This document shows positions 41,595-49,430 of a stretch of 64,000 nt of DNA, piece after piece. This DNA is from Pyrinomonadaceae bacterium (GTDB lineage: Bacteria; Acidobacteriota; Blastocatellia; Pyrinomonadales; Pyrinomonadaceae), in NCBI GenBank assembly GCA_019694355.1, contig JAIBCB010000006.1, forward strand, positions 1 through 64,000, given 5' to 3'. The number at the start of each line of letters is the position of its first letter. Position 1 is the first letter of the stretch. The translations under genes and the position numbers were made by a program. The notes beneath the pieces were generated by a model. That model had not been told where the DNA came from. It did not search any database and saw nothing but the letters and a program-made list of their open reading frames with translations.

Positions 41595-42863
41595 ATGAAC
41601 ATTCAAGTATCAAAACTCGCTCTTGCCGCCTTTCTTCCGGCACTTATCTTTCTTGGCTTGCCCGAGATCGCAGCCCAAGCACAACCGAGACCGATTAAAT
41701 CAAAAACGGTCAAGAAACGACCGCAGAAATCCGTTTCCCGACCGGCCGCCGAAATCCGTGCGAAACCACTCCTGTCTCCGCAGTCGGCACCGGTCTCGAT
41801 CGTCAATCTGGCTGAACCTGAGTATCTCTCGGGCGAGGCCAGGGTGACGGTCAATCCGAAACAGCCGACAGTGATACGGCTGGGGCTCGCTCAAAATGCA
41901 GTCTCGATAGTCGAATTTCCGGCCTCTGACGGCATCTACTACATTCACGAGGGGAATCCGAAACTCGCCTCAGTCTTTCAATCGCCGACAAAGGAAACGG
42001 ATAGATCGATAACTATCTATCCGGGAGAATCATTCTTGCCGTCGCGGGACGGCAGCTCCGCGAGCTCGATCAGCCTCCAGATGAGATCGGGGCTCGTTTT
42101 GATCCTGGAGCTCGTGCCGGTCGCCGAGCTGAGAAAAAACGCTCACCGATGCGTTATCACCTACGATCGCGATGCCGTCATTTCCGCGAGGCGCACAGCC
42201 GGCCTTGCATATGATCTTGGCGGTGAGAACAGTTCACCCGCACCTGTGAATTCACGGGCAGTCTCGAAACTCGTCAGCGCTACTGCGCGACCCGAGCAGG
42301 TGAATGCGATTGAAAGACCGTCGAACCAGGATCATCCTATTAGTTCGGCATATGCGAATCTGGGTAACTCTAAGAACTCTCGCGGTAAAGGCGCGGATAA
42401 GAAGAAAACAGACAGTGAGATATCGACACTTGCCAACAAAAAGCTCGCCGAGTCTTTGAGGGAGCCGAAGAAATATTTCGGCTCATGGTCGAAACCGCAG
42501 CACGGCCTTGAACTCTCGGTATCGCGCATCACGGAGCTCGATCCGGAAACGCGGCTAATAGTGGTCGCGGTGCGCAACATCACCGCGGCAAACCTAAGAC
42601 TCGTGCCGGGTATGCCCGAGCTTCAGGTCCAAACAACCGACACAAGCGGAAACAACATTCAGACAACACGGCTTGCAGCTCAATACGTTGAGTCGACAAC
42701 TCTGGAAGGACTTGTGCAGCCCGGTTCGACCGCCTATTACGCTCTCGTCTACAAGGCTCCGATCCTCGGCACTAATCAGAATGTCCGCATCCTCGTCGCA
42801 CACCGTGAAGCCGCCGATGCGCCGATAGCCTCAAGTCTCGGCGATTCAAAAGGAAAGGAGTAG
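41595..42863 (+). CDS. VirB9/TrbG-like type IV secretion protein
   Basis: A 422-residue protein with a signal peptide (LALAAFLPALIFLGLPEIAA). A basic Pro-rich stretch is followed by a beta domain (GEARVTVNPKQPTVIRLGLA; VSIVEFPASDGIYYIHEGNP; ITIYPGESFLPSRDGSSASS), a low-complexity linker and a second beta domain (HGLELSVSRITELDPETRLI; QTTRLAAQYVESTTLEGLVQ). The two beta domains with a linker match VirB9/TrbG, part of the outer-membrane core complex with VirB10. It is longer than usual for the family (about 300) because of the central linker. Confidence 0.75.
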   Translation: MNIQVSKLALAAFLPALIFLGLPEIAAQAQPRPIKSKTVKKRPQKSVSRPAAEIRAKPLLSPQSAPVSIVNLAEPEYLSGEARVTVNPKQPTVIRLGLAQNAVSIVEFPASDGIYYIHEGNPKLASVFQSPTKETDRSITIYPGESFLPSRDGSSASSISLQMRSGLVLILELVPVAELRKNAHRCVITYDRDAVISARRTAGLAYDLGGENSSPAPVNSRAVSKLVSATARPEQVNAIERPSNQDHPISSAYANLGNSKNSRGKGADKKKTDSEISTLANKKLAESLREPKKYFGSWSKPQHGLELSVSRITELDPETRLIVVAVRNITAANLRLVPGMPELQVQTTDTSGNNIQTTRLAAQYVESTTLEGLVQPGSTAYYALVYKAPILGTNQNVRILVAHREAADAPIASSLGDSKGKE

Positions 42864-42872
42864 GAAACACCA

Positions 42873-44240
42873 ATGGAAAAGACGACACCTGATCCAGCCG
42901 ACGTACCGACAGCACTACCAGGTTTCGAAGACGACGATGCGAGAGAAAAGCTGCTGCTTGAAAACTCTTCGGACGAACTTGAAGACACAGCCGAAGAAGA
43001 TAATGCTGAAATTGAAGAGCGGGTTGCCAAACCACACAAACGCCGCTGGCAGGTAATCAGGACCTTTGCTGCGTTCGCGGTCTTTCTTTGCCTTCTGGTT
43101 GTCGGTATCGCCTGGTTCTTCGATATGGGATGGTTTTCGAAGCCGCAGACTCAGGCGGTGAACCGTACCAGCCATCAGAAGGACGCTCAGATCTCTGCAC
43201 CCGTAACTGAAGACGAGAAGCTGAAGATGGCTCTTAGTATGGTCGCTCCAGTGTCGTCGGCCTCTGTCACTGCCGGGCATCCGGACGACTCGGGTGTTCC
43301 GGTAGATATTACTCAAGCCGGGATTCCTGCCGGCAAGGGAGATGTTGATGATATTTCTCTAAAGGCGCGCGCCGCCGATCAAGATCCGAAGGCATCGATC
43401 GGGGAAAAAGAGTCGTACTCCTTGCCGTTAACCGATCAGATTTCGGCAAGCAAGCCGAGTTCACCCGACCCTTCAAAATCCGTTACCGCCGAAACTGGGA
43501 CTCGAAGCATGCATGCGTCGAAAGTTACCAATTCGGATGATGCTCGGGGTCGGTCCCTTTTCTTCGGAATAATCAAGAACGCTTCCGTCAAAGACGAAAG
43601 GCCTAGAGGGCCCGAAGCCGAATCTTCAAAGCCGGCGTCAGCAATCGCCGCGCCGCTAGGTGAAATACCTTTCGGAACGATGCTGCCTGTCCGTCTCATC
43701 GGCTCAATCTATACGCTTCGCAACTCGGGCGGATTCGTGCGAATGGAGCTGACCCGTCCTGTCGAAGGAAAAGGATACTCCTATCCTGCCGGAACAATGA
43801 TTGTCGGAAATGTCCGTGGCGGTGAATCCGTCAGGGCTTTCGTAACCGTAGTTGGCCTCGTAGATCCGGTTTCCGGTGTGCTTGTGAAGTTCAGCGGAGA
43901 ACTTCTCGGCCGCGACGGCGCCTCGGGGATCGAAGGCAAGCGACGAAATCTAACGTCGCAGTGGGCCCGATTCTTTCGCGGAATGAAGGAGACTGCCGCT
44001 TCGGTCCTCGGTTCGGTCGGAGCGATCCGGTCCGGCAGCACCGTGATCCTTTCGGAGCCGTTGCGTCGGGGTACCGAGTCGACGACGGAGGATCTGTCCG
44101 GTGCGTTCCTGAAGAACGAGCGGGAGGACAGCTTCCTGGAGGTTCCCGCTGGCGCGAACGGCTATGTCCTCGTGACGGGCCTGCCGGAGAACTCTGCGGC
44201 TACGACAAGCCAACCGACAAAGGAGGCGCGAAAGGAATGA
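42873..44240 (+). CDS. VirB10/TrbI-like type IV secretion protein
   Basis: A 455-residue protein: acidic cytosolic N-terminus, one membrane helix (FAAFAVFLCLLVVGIAWFFD, about 67-86), a long disordered periplasmic stretch, and a C-terminal VirB10 beta-barrel domain (IPFGTMLPVRLIGSIYTLRN; MIVGNVRGGESVRAFVTVVG; VLVKFSGELLGRDGASGIEG; SGSTVILSEPLRRGTESTTE). It spans both membranes in the core complex. Its stop overlaps the start of the AAA+ gene (ATGA). Confidence 0.87.
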   Translation: MEKTTPDPADVPTALPGFEDDDAREKLLLENSSDELEDTAEEDNAEIEERVAKPHKRRWQVIRTFAAFAVFLCLLVVGIAWFFDMGWFSKPQTQAVNRTSHQKDAQISAPVTEDEKLKMALSMVAPVSSASVTAGHPDDSGVPVDITQAGIPAGKGDVDDISLKARAADQDPKASIGEKESYSLPLTDQISASKPSSPDPSKSVTAETGTRSMHASKVTNSDDARGRSLFFGIIKNASVKDERPRGPEAESSKPASAIAAPLGEIPFGTMLPVRLIGSIYTLRNSGGFVRMELTRPVEGKGYSYPAGTMIVGNVRGGESVRAFVTVVGLVDPVSGVLVKFSGELLGRDGASGIEGKRRNLTSQWARFFRGMKETAASVLGSVGAIRSGSTVILSEPLRRGTESTTEDLSGAFLKNEREDSFLEVPAGANGYVLVTGLPENSAATTSQPTKEARKE

Positions 44241-45313
44241 TCCCTCACGATCCGGACCGGCCGCAGATCGATCCACGGCATCTCGTAAGAAACGGGAGCG
44301 AACGCGAGCTATACGGACTGCTCTGCGGGACAGGTTATGTGCCCGGTGAACAGGTGTTCGGGGATTTCTGCGAGAGCTTGAAGTCGGGCCGTGCGTGGCT
44401 AGTATCCGGGACACGAGGGAGCGGCAAGACCGCCTTCCCAGAAGCCGTCGCCTCGGCCTGCAACCTTACGATGTGCGTCGTGTCTGGGCGCGACGGTCTA
44501 AAACAGGAAGAAATCCTTTACGACTGGGACCGCGAAGAGCAGGAAGTGTGGATGCGCGAGAATCTTGCGCTCGCGAAGGAACTTCCTGCGAGCGAGCAAG
44601 TGAGGCTTCTCGAAACGGCACGAAAGATGAAATGGCAAAGACAGTTCCTCGTCTTGGGTGAGGTTGGTCTGGCGTACGATCTTGCTGCAAAGGCCGCGCA
44701 GTCCGCACCGAGGAATCCGCCGCCAGTCTTATTGCTGGATGAAAGCGACAAGTTTGGAGCAAGTATTGAAGATTCGTTACTAATGCCGCTTGAACGAGGG
44801 CTGATCTACATACCGCGATACGAAGGGGGCTGCATCGGTGTTTCAGATTGGGAGTCCCGTCCGATCGTGATCACGACCTCGAACGATCTTCGCCATAAAC
44901 TGAGCGGTCCTTTCATCTCTCGACACATTTACAGCCGGTTCGCCAACCCGATCCTTGAGAAAGAGCTTGAGATACTACGGGCGCGAAACCCGAAAGCGTC
45001 ATCCGCGCAACTCGCTCTGGCGATAAAGCTGCTGGACGCGGTTCGCGGGATCGCCGGCATGGAAGATCATCCCAGCATTCGCGAATCGATCGATGTCGCC
45101 GGTGCGTTTGTAAGGGACTCGATAGATTCGCTTGATCATCGCGTCCTGCCCCGCTTTTTCTGTTACTTCGTGAAGACCGGTGACGCCCGCGAACTTCTCG
45201 GTCTGCAGCTCGATTACCTGCTTGCAATGACGCACGCATTTCATCCGGTTGTGGACACGTGGCTTGGATCAAGCGACTCCGAGTGGGCGATGAAATGGAA
45301 TATTGCTGGTTAG
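44237..45313 (+). CDS. MoxR-like AAA+ ATPase in the secretion operon
   Basis: A 358-residue protein from the ATG at 44237, overlapping the VirB10 stop (ATGA) and preceded by AAAGGA; the frame opens far upstream inside VirB10 but that part is a shadow. Walker A is AWLVSGTRGSGKTAFPEAVA (about 48), Walker B PPVLLLDESDKFGASIEDSL (about 155), sensor-1 RPIVITTSNDLRHKLSGPFI, then SRHIYSRFANPILEKELEIL. The DE-x-DK and sensor series resemble MoxR AAA+ proteins rather than the VirB11 secretion ATPases, although the gene occupies the usual VirB11 position between VirB10 and VirD4. A helical C-terminal domain (120 residues) follows. It may remodel or activate the channel, or act on a partner protein. Confidence 0.75.
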   Translation: MIPHDPDRPQIDPRHLVRNGSERELYGLLCGTGYVPGEQVFGDFCESLKSGRAWLVSGTRGSGKTAFPEAVASACNLTMCVVSGRDGLKQEEILYDWDREEQEVWMRENLALAKELPASEQVRLLETARKMKWQRQFLVLGEVGLAYDLAAKAAQSAPRNPPPVLLLDESDKFGASIEDSLLMPLERGLIYIPRYEGGCIGVSDWESRPIVITTSNDLRHKLSGPFISRHIYSRFANPILEKELEILRARNPKASSAQLALAIKLLDAVRGIAGMEDHPSIRESIDVAGAFVRDSIDSLDHRVLPRFFCYFVKTGDARELLGLQLDYLLAMTHAFHPVVDTWLGSSDSEWAMKWNIAG

Positions 45314-45320
45314 TTGGCCT

Positions 45321-46112
45321 ATGAATACGAATCGATCCAAACAGACGGGGAACGATAGCACGAGAGACGAGGACGCCACGCTACGGCAGCACAGGGTCGA
45401 CCGCTTCATCTTGAGGTGGAGACGGTATAGAGGTTATCGGACATTGATCACTCCACTACTTGTGGTTGCTTTTTATTTCACCGCAAGAATCTTTTACGGG
45501 GGAAACGACAAGACCGTCCAGCTGAAATTCGTCGAAAACCCTTCGGAACAGACCGCCGCGTCTGGCACATCCACGGTTGAAACCTCGAAACCCGTCCTCT
45601 CCGGCGAGGCTTACGAAACTGCCGTGAGGCTTCGTGAATCGGGGGCCTTGCTGATGGCGGTCTCGCTGTCGTCGTTCGAGGAGTTTCGAGTAAACGGCAG
45701 ATTCCCCGCGACCGTCAACGAAATACTCGCAGGGCTTCAAAAACGCTCGCTCCTTCCTCCCGGCATCGAGATTAAAGACGGGGTGCTTAGCTCGACTTTG
45801 AGTGAACTGAAACTGAACTATCGGGCTGAACCCTTTTCTTTCGAGATCCTCTCTTTGCCGATAAGCAACCCCGGAGGCTCCGCGATCCTGTTTCGCTTCC
45901 CCTTGCCGCCCGCTGAAGCGAATTCGGTAATGTATTTCGAAGCTCGGAATCCCGTACAAATGCCGGCGCAGTTCGGTACCAGTGAACAGATCACGGCCGC
46001 GGGCTGGAAGATCAGGCATTGGCGAGGCGAAGCAATGCCGTTGAATGAAACCGTCATTCGAGATCTTCGCGAACAGGACGAATGGGTTAGATCTCGAAAT
46101 CAAGGTCGGTAA
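45321..46112 (+). CDS. Membrane-anchored protein of the secretion operon
   Basis: A 263-residue protein from the ATG at 45321. A basic cytosolic start (RVDFI..., RWRRYRGYRTLITPLLVVAF) leads into one membrane helix (about 43-62), then a Thr/Ser-rich stretch and a domain with SLSSFEEFRVNGRFPATVNE (about 110) and helical/beta segments (LQKRSLLPPGIEIKDG). The S-F-x-x-F-R-x-x-G-x-F-P pattern recurs in the small protein at 48128, and resembles the globular head of type II pseudopilins, but no prepilin peptidase site is visible. Position between the MoxR-like ATPase and VirD4 suggests a channel accessory. Confidence 0.6.
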   Translation: MNTNRSKQTGNDSTRDEDATLRQHRVDRFILRWRRYRGYRTLITPLLVVAFYFTARIFYGGNDKTVQLKFVENPSEQTAASGTSTVETSKPVLSGEAYETAVRLRESGALLMAVSLSSFEEFRVNGRFPATVNEILAGLQKRSLLPPGIEIKDGVLSSTLSELKLNYRAEPFSFEILSLPISNPGGSAILFRFPLPPAEANSVMYFEARNPVQMPAQFGTSEQITAAGWKIRHWRGEAMPLNETVIRDLREQDEWVRSRNQGR

Positions 46113-46117
46113 AAGAT

Positions 46118-48121
46118 ATGTTTGCACGTGAACGGATAGAACGATTTGATGCGTCATACGGCATTCCACGGAAGGCGAACGAGCAGTATTTGCCTTCGTA
46201 CAACGCGTTCTGGCATTGGGTCGCTGATGTTGGGAAGGGCGGGTTCTATATCTCCCTCGGACTGTTCGAGGCGGGCTTGTTCCTTTTCGCGGGATGGCTT
46301 TTTGATCAACCGGGACTGATCAACCTGGCATTCTGGGCGATGGCGCTTTGCGGCGTTTGCGCGGGGCTGTCGGATGCATATGACGAGCTTTCCCCATATC
46401 GAGTAAGAAGAATGAGCACGGCTCACGGTTCAGCCCGATGGGCAAAGGCTCGAGACCTCATTCGCTGCGGCCTGATGAACCGCGTCCGCGGGCTGCCCTT
46501 GCCCGTCAATGTCTTGCCGATCGCGAAGGCATTCGGCGGCAGAGATATCTTTCTTCCTCCGAGCCAATGGCTCCGGCATTTTGTGATGTTCGGGCCGACC
46601 GGCTCGGGCAAGTCGAAAACATTTTTCATCTCGATGATCCGCGCGATCCTGGGGCGATCGTCATGCCTCGTGTACGACCCGAAGGGAGAGCTTTTTACTC
46701 AGACCGCCGGAACCGCTAAAAGGGTGTTCCGTTTGGATCTCAACGACCCAGGTAGGAGCGATCGCTGGAACTTCATCCCGAAGTGCCGGAACGATCCCGC
46801 CTTCGCGTGCCAGGTCGCCGGGATGATGATCGGGATCGAAAGCCGCCGCAAGACAAACGCAGATCCGTTCTGGGGCGACGCCGAACAGATCGCGTTGACT
46901 GCGATCCTGCTGCATATCGCCGAGGTTTATCGGGAGAAGGCGATTCCTGCATTTGCTGCCGACTTCCTGATCTCATTGGGCGAAGACGGCAAAGATGCTT
47001 TTGCAAAGGCGATGGAAAACTCGCCAAGCCTATACGCTAAGCAGGCATACTTAGCGTTCCGACAGGCTCCAATCCAAACTCGAGGATCGATCCTGATCGG
47101 ACTTTACAATAAGCTCCGTCCTTTCACTCTCGCCCCCGCTCGAATGGTGACGATGCCGCCGATGGCGGAAGAGATAGAAGCGGGCTGCAGGAATATCGAT
47201 TTCTCGAATCTTCGCAAACCCGGAACAGCCATTTATCTCGTCGTCTCCGAAGGAGCCGCCGATATCTATAAAGAGTTCATCGCAACATTCCTTGGGCAAG
47301 CCGTAATGGAAATGCGGCTGGATGGTCTGAACGAGCCCGAACATCCCTGCTTCGTCCTCATCGACGAGGCGTACCAGCTTAACGTGGCCGAAGTGAAGCG
47401 CATATCGGGGATCGGCCGAGGCCGGGGTGTCGGCTTGGGGCTCGGATACCAGGACCTTCCGCAGATGTACGACCAGTATGGTCGTGAGCGAGCAAACGCC
47501 ATCCTTGGAACCGTGATGACGAAGATCTTCCTCCCCGGTCTAGACGACGTAACAGCCGAATACGCTTCGAAGCAGCTCGGCGATACCACGATATTCTCAA
47601 AAACGTTTCAGGACTATCCTGGAAAGAAACACGACAATACCAGATACGCGGAACAGCGACGCGCTCTTATGCACGCTTCGGAGATAAGGCAGATAGCCAG
47701 GCACTCGGAAGTGCTCATAGTCAGCGATACCGCCCCGCCGATCCGGGCGGCCTATCCTCCATATGCGGTGCTGAAGAACGCTCACGCGGCTGAACGGAAA
47801 GGCTCGCCGCGAGAGGTTCACCTTCAAGATATCGACGCGGCATTCTTATTGACGGCGGCGATGCCGAAGGCGGTTGCGGAACCTAATATCGAACAGGAAC
47901 AGGTTGTAGTGGATAGTATTTCGGGCGAAGTAGAGCGTCTCTATTCCAACGAAAAGCTTCCATCCGTGGTCAAGCACTCGGCCGCGACGGAGGTGCCCAA
48001 ATCCGAAGCGGAAGCCCGCCGCCCCTGCACGCCAAATCTCAACGATCTTGTCGGTCACACGCGATTGTTCCTGGCAAGACAGTACGAACAAAAAACACCG
48101 GTGGTGCGGGGAGCAGCATAA
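46118..48121 (+). CDS. VirD4/TraG type IV coupling protein
   Basis: A 667-residue protein. Two membrane helices lie near the N-terminus (GGFYISLGLFEAGLFLFAGW; INLAFWAMALCGVCAGLSDA). HGSARWAKARDL is followed by Walker A RHFVMFGPTGSGKSKTFFIS (about 165), SSCLVYDPKGELFTQTAGTA, Walker B HPCFVLIDEAYQLNVAEVKR (about 415) and a C-terminal helical tail. This is the hexameric ATPase that links the relaxase-DNA complex to the secretion channel. Length is normal for the family. The start is 5 bp after the previous gene, with AAGG upstream. Confidence 0.93.
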   Translation: MFARERIERFDASYGIPRKANEQYLPSYNAFWHWVADVGKGGFYISLGLFEAGLFLFAGWLFDQPGLINLAFWAMALCGVCAGLSDAYDELSPYRVRRMSTAHGSARWAKARDLIRCGLMNRVRGLPLPVNVLPIAKAFGGRDIFLPPSQWLRHFVMFGPTGSGKSKTFFISMIRAILGRSSCLVYDPKGELFTQTAGTAKRVFRLDLNDPGRSDRWNFIPKCRNDPAFACQVAGMMIGIESRRKTNADPFWGDAEQIALTAILLHIAEVYREKAIPAFAADFLISLGEDGKDAFAKAMENSPSLYAKQAYLAFRQAPIQTRGSILIGLYNKLRPFTLAPARMVTMPPMAEEIEAGCRNIDFSNLRKPGTAIYLVVSEGAADIYKEFIATFLGQAVMEMRLDGLNEPEHPCFVLIDEAYQLNVAEVKRISGIGRGRGVGLGLGYQDLPQMYDQYGRERANAILGTVMTKIFLPGLDDVTAEYASKQLGDTTIFSKTFQDYPGKKHDNTRYAEQRRALMHASEIRQIARHSEVLIVSDTAPPIRAAYPPYAVLKNAHAAERKGSPREVHLQDIDAAFLLTAAMPKAVAEPNIEQEQVVVDSISGEVERLYSNEKLPSVVKHSAATEVPKSEAEARRPCTPNLNDLVGHTRLFLARQYEQKTPVVRGAA

Positions 48122-48127
48122 ATTCCA

Positions 48128-48643
48128 ATGCAGAAACAACTGAAGATCACGCTTATCCTGTTGCCGGTCGCTATAGTAGCGGTGGTCGGCTTCTATGTTT
48201 ATTCATTGTGGGCGTCGGAGAGGCAGAGGACCGCGGAAACGCCAGTCGAATCTTTCGACGTAATGATCCGCGACCTCCGCTCGTTTCACAAGAAACGAGG
48301 CGGATTCCCGAAGGACCTTAGAGAACTGGAAGGCGTCGTTTGGGAGAAAAAGGAAAATCGTGAGTTTTCAAGGGACGGGGCGGGTCTATCGCACCGGAAC
48401 TACCATTATCTCTATACGCCGATCAGCCATCACCAATTCACACTCTGGGCGATCCCGATGGGTCGGCAGCGCGAGGAGGCAGCTACCTGGTTCCTTGTAA
48501 TAACGCCCGAGTTCCAGCGACCTTGGAAAGGACCGGCTCTAACTCCTGAAGATATTAGAGCTATACGCCTACAACCTTCGGCAAATGAGTTGAGCGTGTT
48601 GGGGCTTGTCGAACAGCCAACGGTTCCCGGTCGGAAAGATTAG
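48128..48643 (+). CDS. Small membrane-anchored protein of the secretion operon
   Basis: A 171-residue protein with an N-terminal helix (LILLPVAIVAVVGFYVYSLW) and a soluble domain containing VMIRDLRSFHKKRGGFPKDL then RELEGVVW, a YHYLYTPISHHQFTLWAIPM beta segment and WFLVITPEFQ. The R-x-x-x-x-G-G-F-P block recalls the protein at 45321 and pseudopilin heads. It is the last gene of the rightward secretion operon, 6 bp after VirD4. Possibly a VirB7-like or minor pilus component; no lipobox Cys is present. Confidence 0.55.
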   Translation: MQKQLKITLILLPVAIVAVVGFYVYSLWASERQRTAETPVESFDVMIRDLRSFHKKRGGFPKDLRELEGVVWEKKENREFSRDGAGLSHRNYHYLYTPISHHQFTLWAIPMGRQREEAATWFLVITPEFQRPWKGPALTPEDIRAIRLQPSANELSVLGLVEQPTVPGRKD

Positions 48644-48646
48644 GTA

Positions 48647-49381
48647 TCACGGGTCCTTTCGACAGAATATTACCTGAAGCTCCTCAATTTGGTCTAGTTG
48701 TCCGCTGCCTTTCCAGGTCACTTTGCCACGAAGGATAAGCCGATTCTCTTTAGGAAAGAACCAGCCCCTTTCTGCTGTCACTGTTTCATGCTTGAAATAC
48801 AAAGTAACTGGCAATTCGCTATTAGCCGCGAAAGCTCTCCCATCTGCATACGTGCCAGCGATCGAAGTGGTAAATCCCCTGTATTCGATTGATCCAACAC
48901 TATTCTCAAGCGCTTTTCCATACCTAATCAACATTGGGAAGGGCTTTGCCGTATCAGCGCAGATATTCCAAAGTTTCTCCTCAAATGGACCACCAATTAC
49001 AGATTTTTCGGATGATCTCTTCGAATTTCTGTCATATTCCGTAACATTTTTTATCGAACACGGAATTAAGATGAAATCAAATTCTACCAACTCATTACCA
49101 GTAAGTTCGAAGATTGGTCGAGTTGAGTCGCAAAAACCAAGTCTACTCACCTTAATCGTGTAATTCGACGGTCTCAAATTCGCGATGAATTCTCCGTACT
49201 CGTTCGTAAGACTTGTCTTTACACCGGCGCCGTCAGAGAATGCGATGCTCGCGTTTGGAACCACCGCTCCAGTCGCATCTCTCACGACACCTTTAATAAC
49301 CCCACCGTCCTGAGCCGAAACATTTAATATCGAGGATAGTAACGATAACAAAAAGAAAACTAGCGGGAAAATCTTAACCAT
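48647..49381 (-). CDS. Secreted protein with carboxypeptidase-regulatory-like domain
   Basis: A 244-residue protein from the ATG at 49381, preceded by GGAGGCAAGG; the frame opens at 49546 but that part has no signal. Signal peptide: IFPLVFFLLSLLSSILNVSA. A beta-sandwich domain follows: GGVIKGVVRDATGAVVPNAS, VKTSLTNEYGEFIANLRPSN, YTIKVSRLGFCDSTRPIFEL, the carboxypeptidase regulatory-like (CarboxypepD_reg) fold common in Acidobacteriota and Bacteroidota. The C-terminal 120 residues are unrecognised (ETVTAERGWFFPKENRLILR). It lies 49 bp downstream of the RHS gene on the same strand, so it could be a partner or immunity candidate, but the fold does not predict this. Confidence 0.75.
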   Translation of the reverse strand: MVKIFPLVFFLLSLLSSILNVSAQDGGVIKGVVRDATGAVVPNASIAFSDGAGVKTSLTNEYGEFIANLRPSNYTIKVSRLGFCDSTRPIFELTGNELVEFDFILIPCSIKNVTEYDRNSKRSSEKSVIGGPFEEKLWNICADTAKPFPMLIRYGKALENSVGSIEYRGFTTSIAGTYADGRAFAANSELPVTLYFKHETVTAERGWFFPKENRLILRGKVTWKGSGQLDQIEELQVIFCRKDP

Positions 49382-49430
49382 AAAACCTTGCCTCCAGATG
49401 CCCAAGCATATTAGTACCAGCTCTGCAGCT

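Noticed and set aside
43961..44236. Extended N-terminus for the MoxR-like gene
   Set aside because: The region encodes the C-terminus of VirB10 in another frame and the ATG at 44237 has a clear ribosome site and ATGA overlap.
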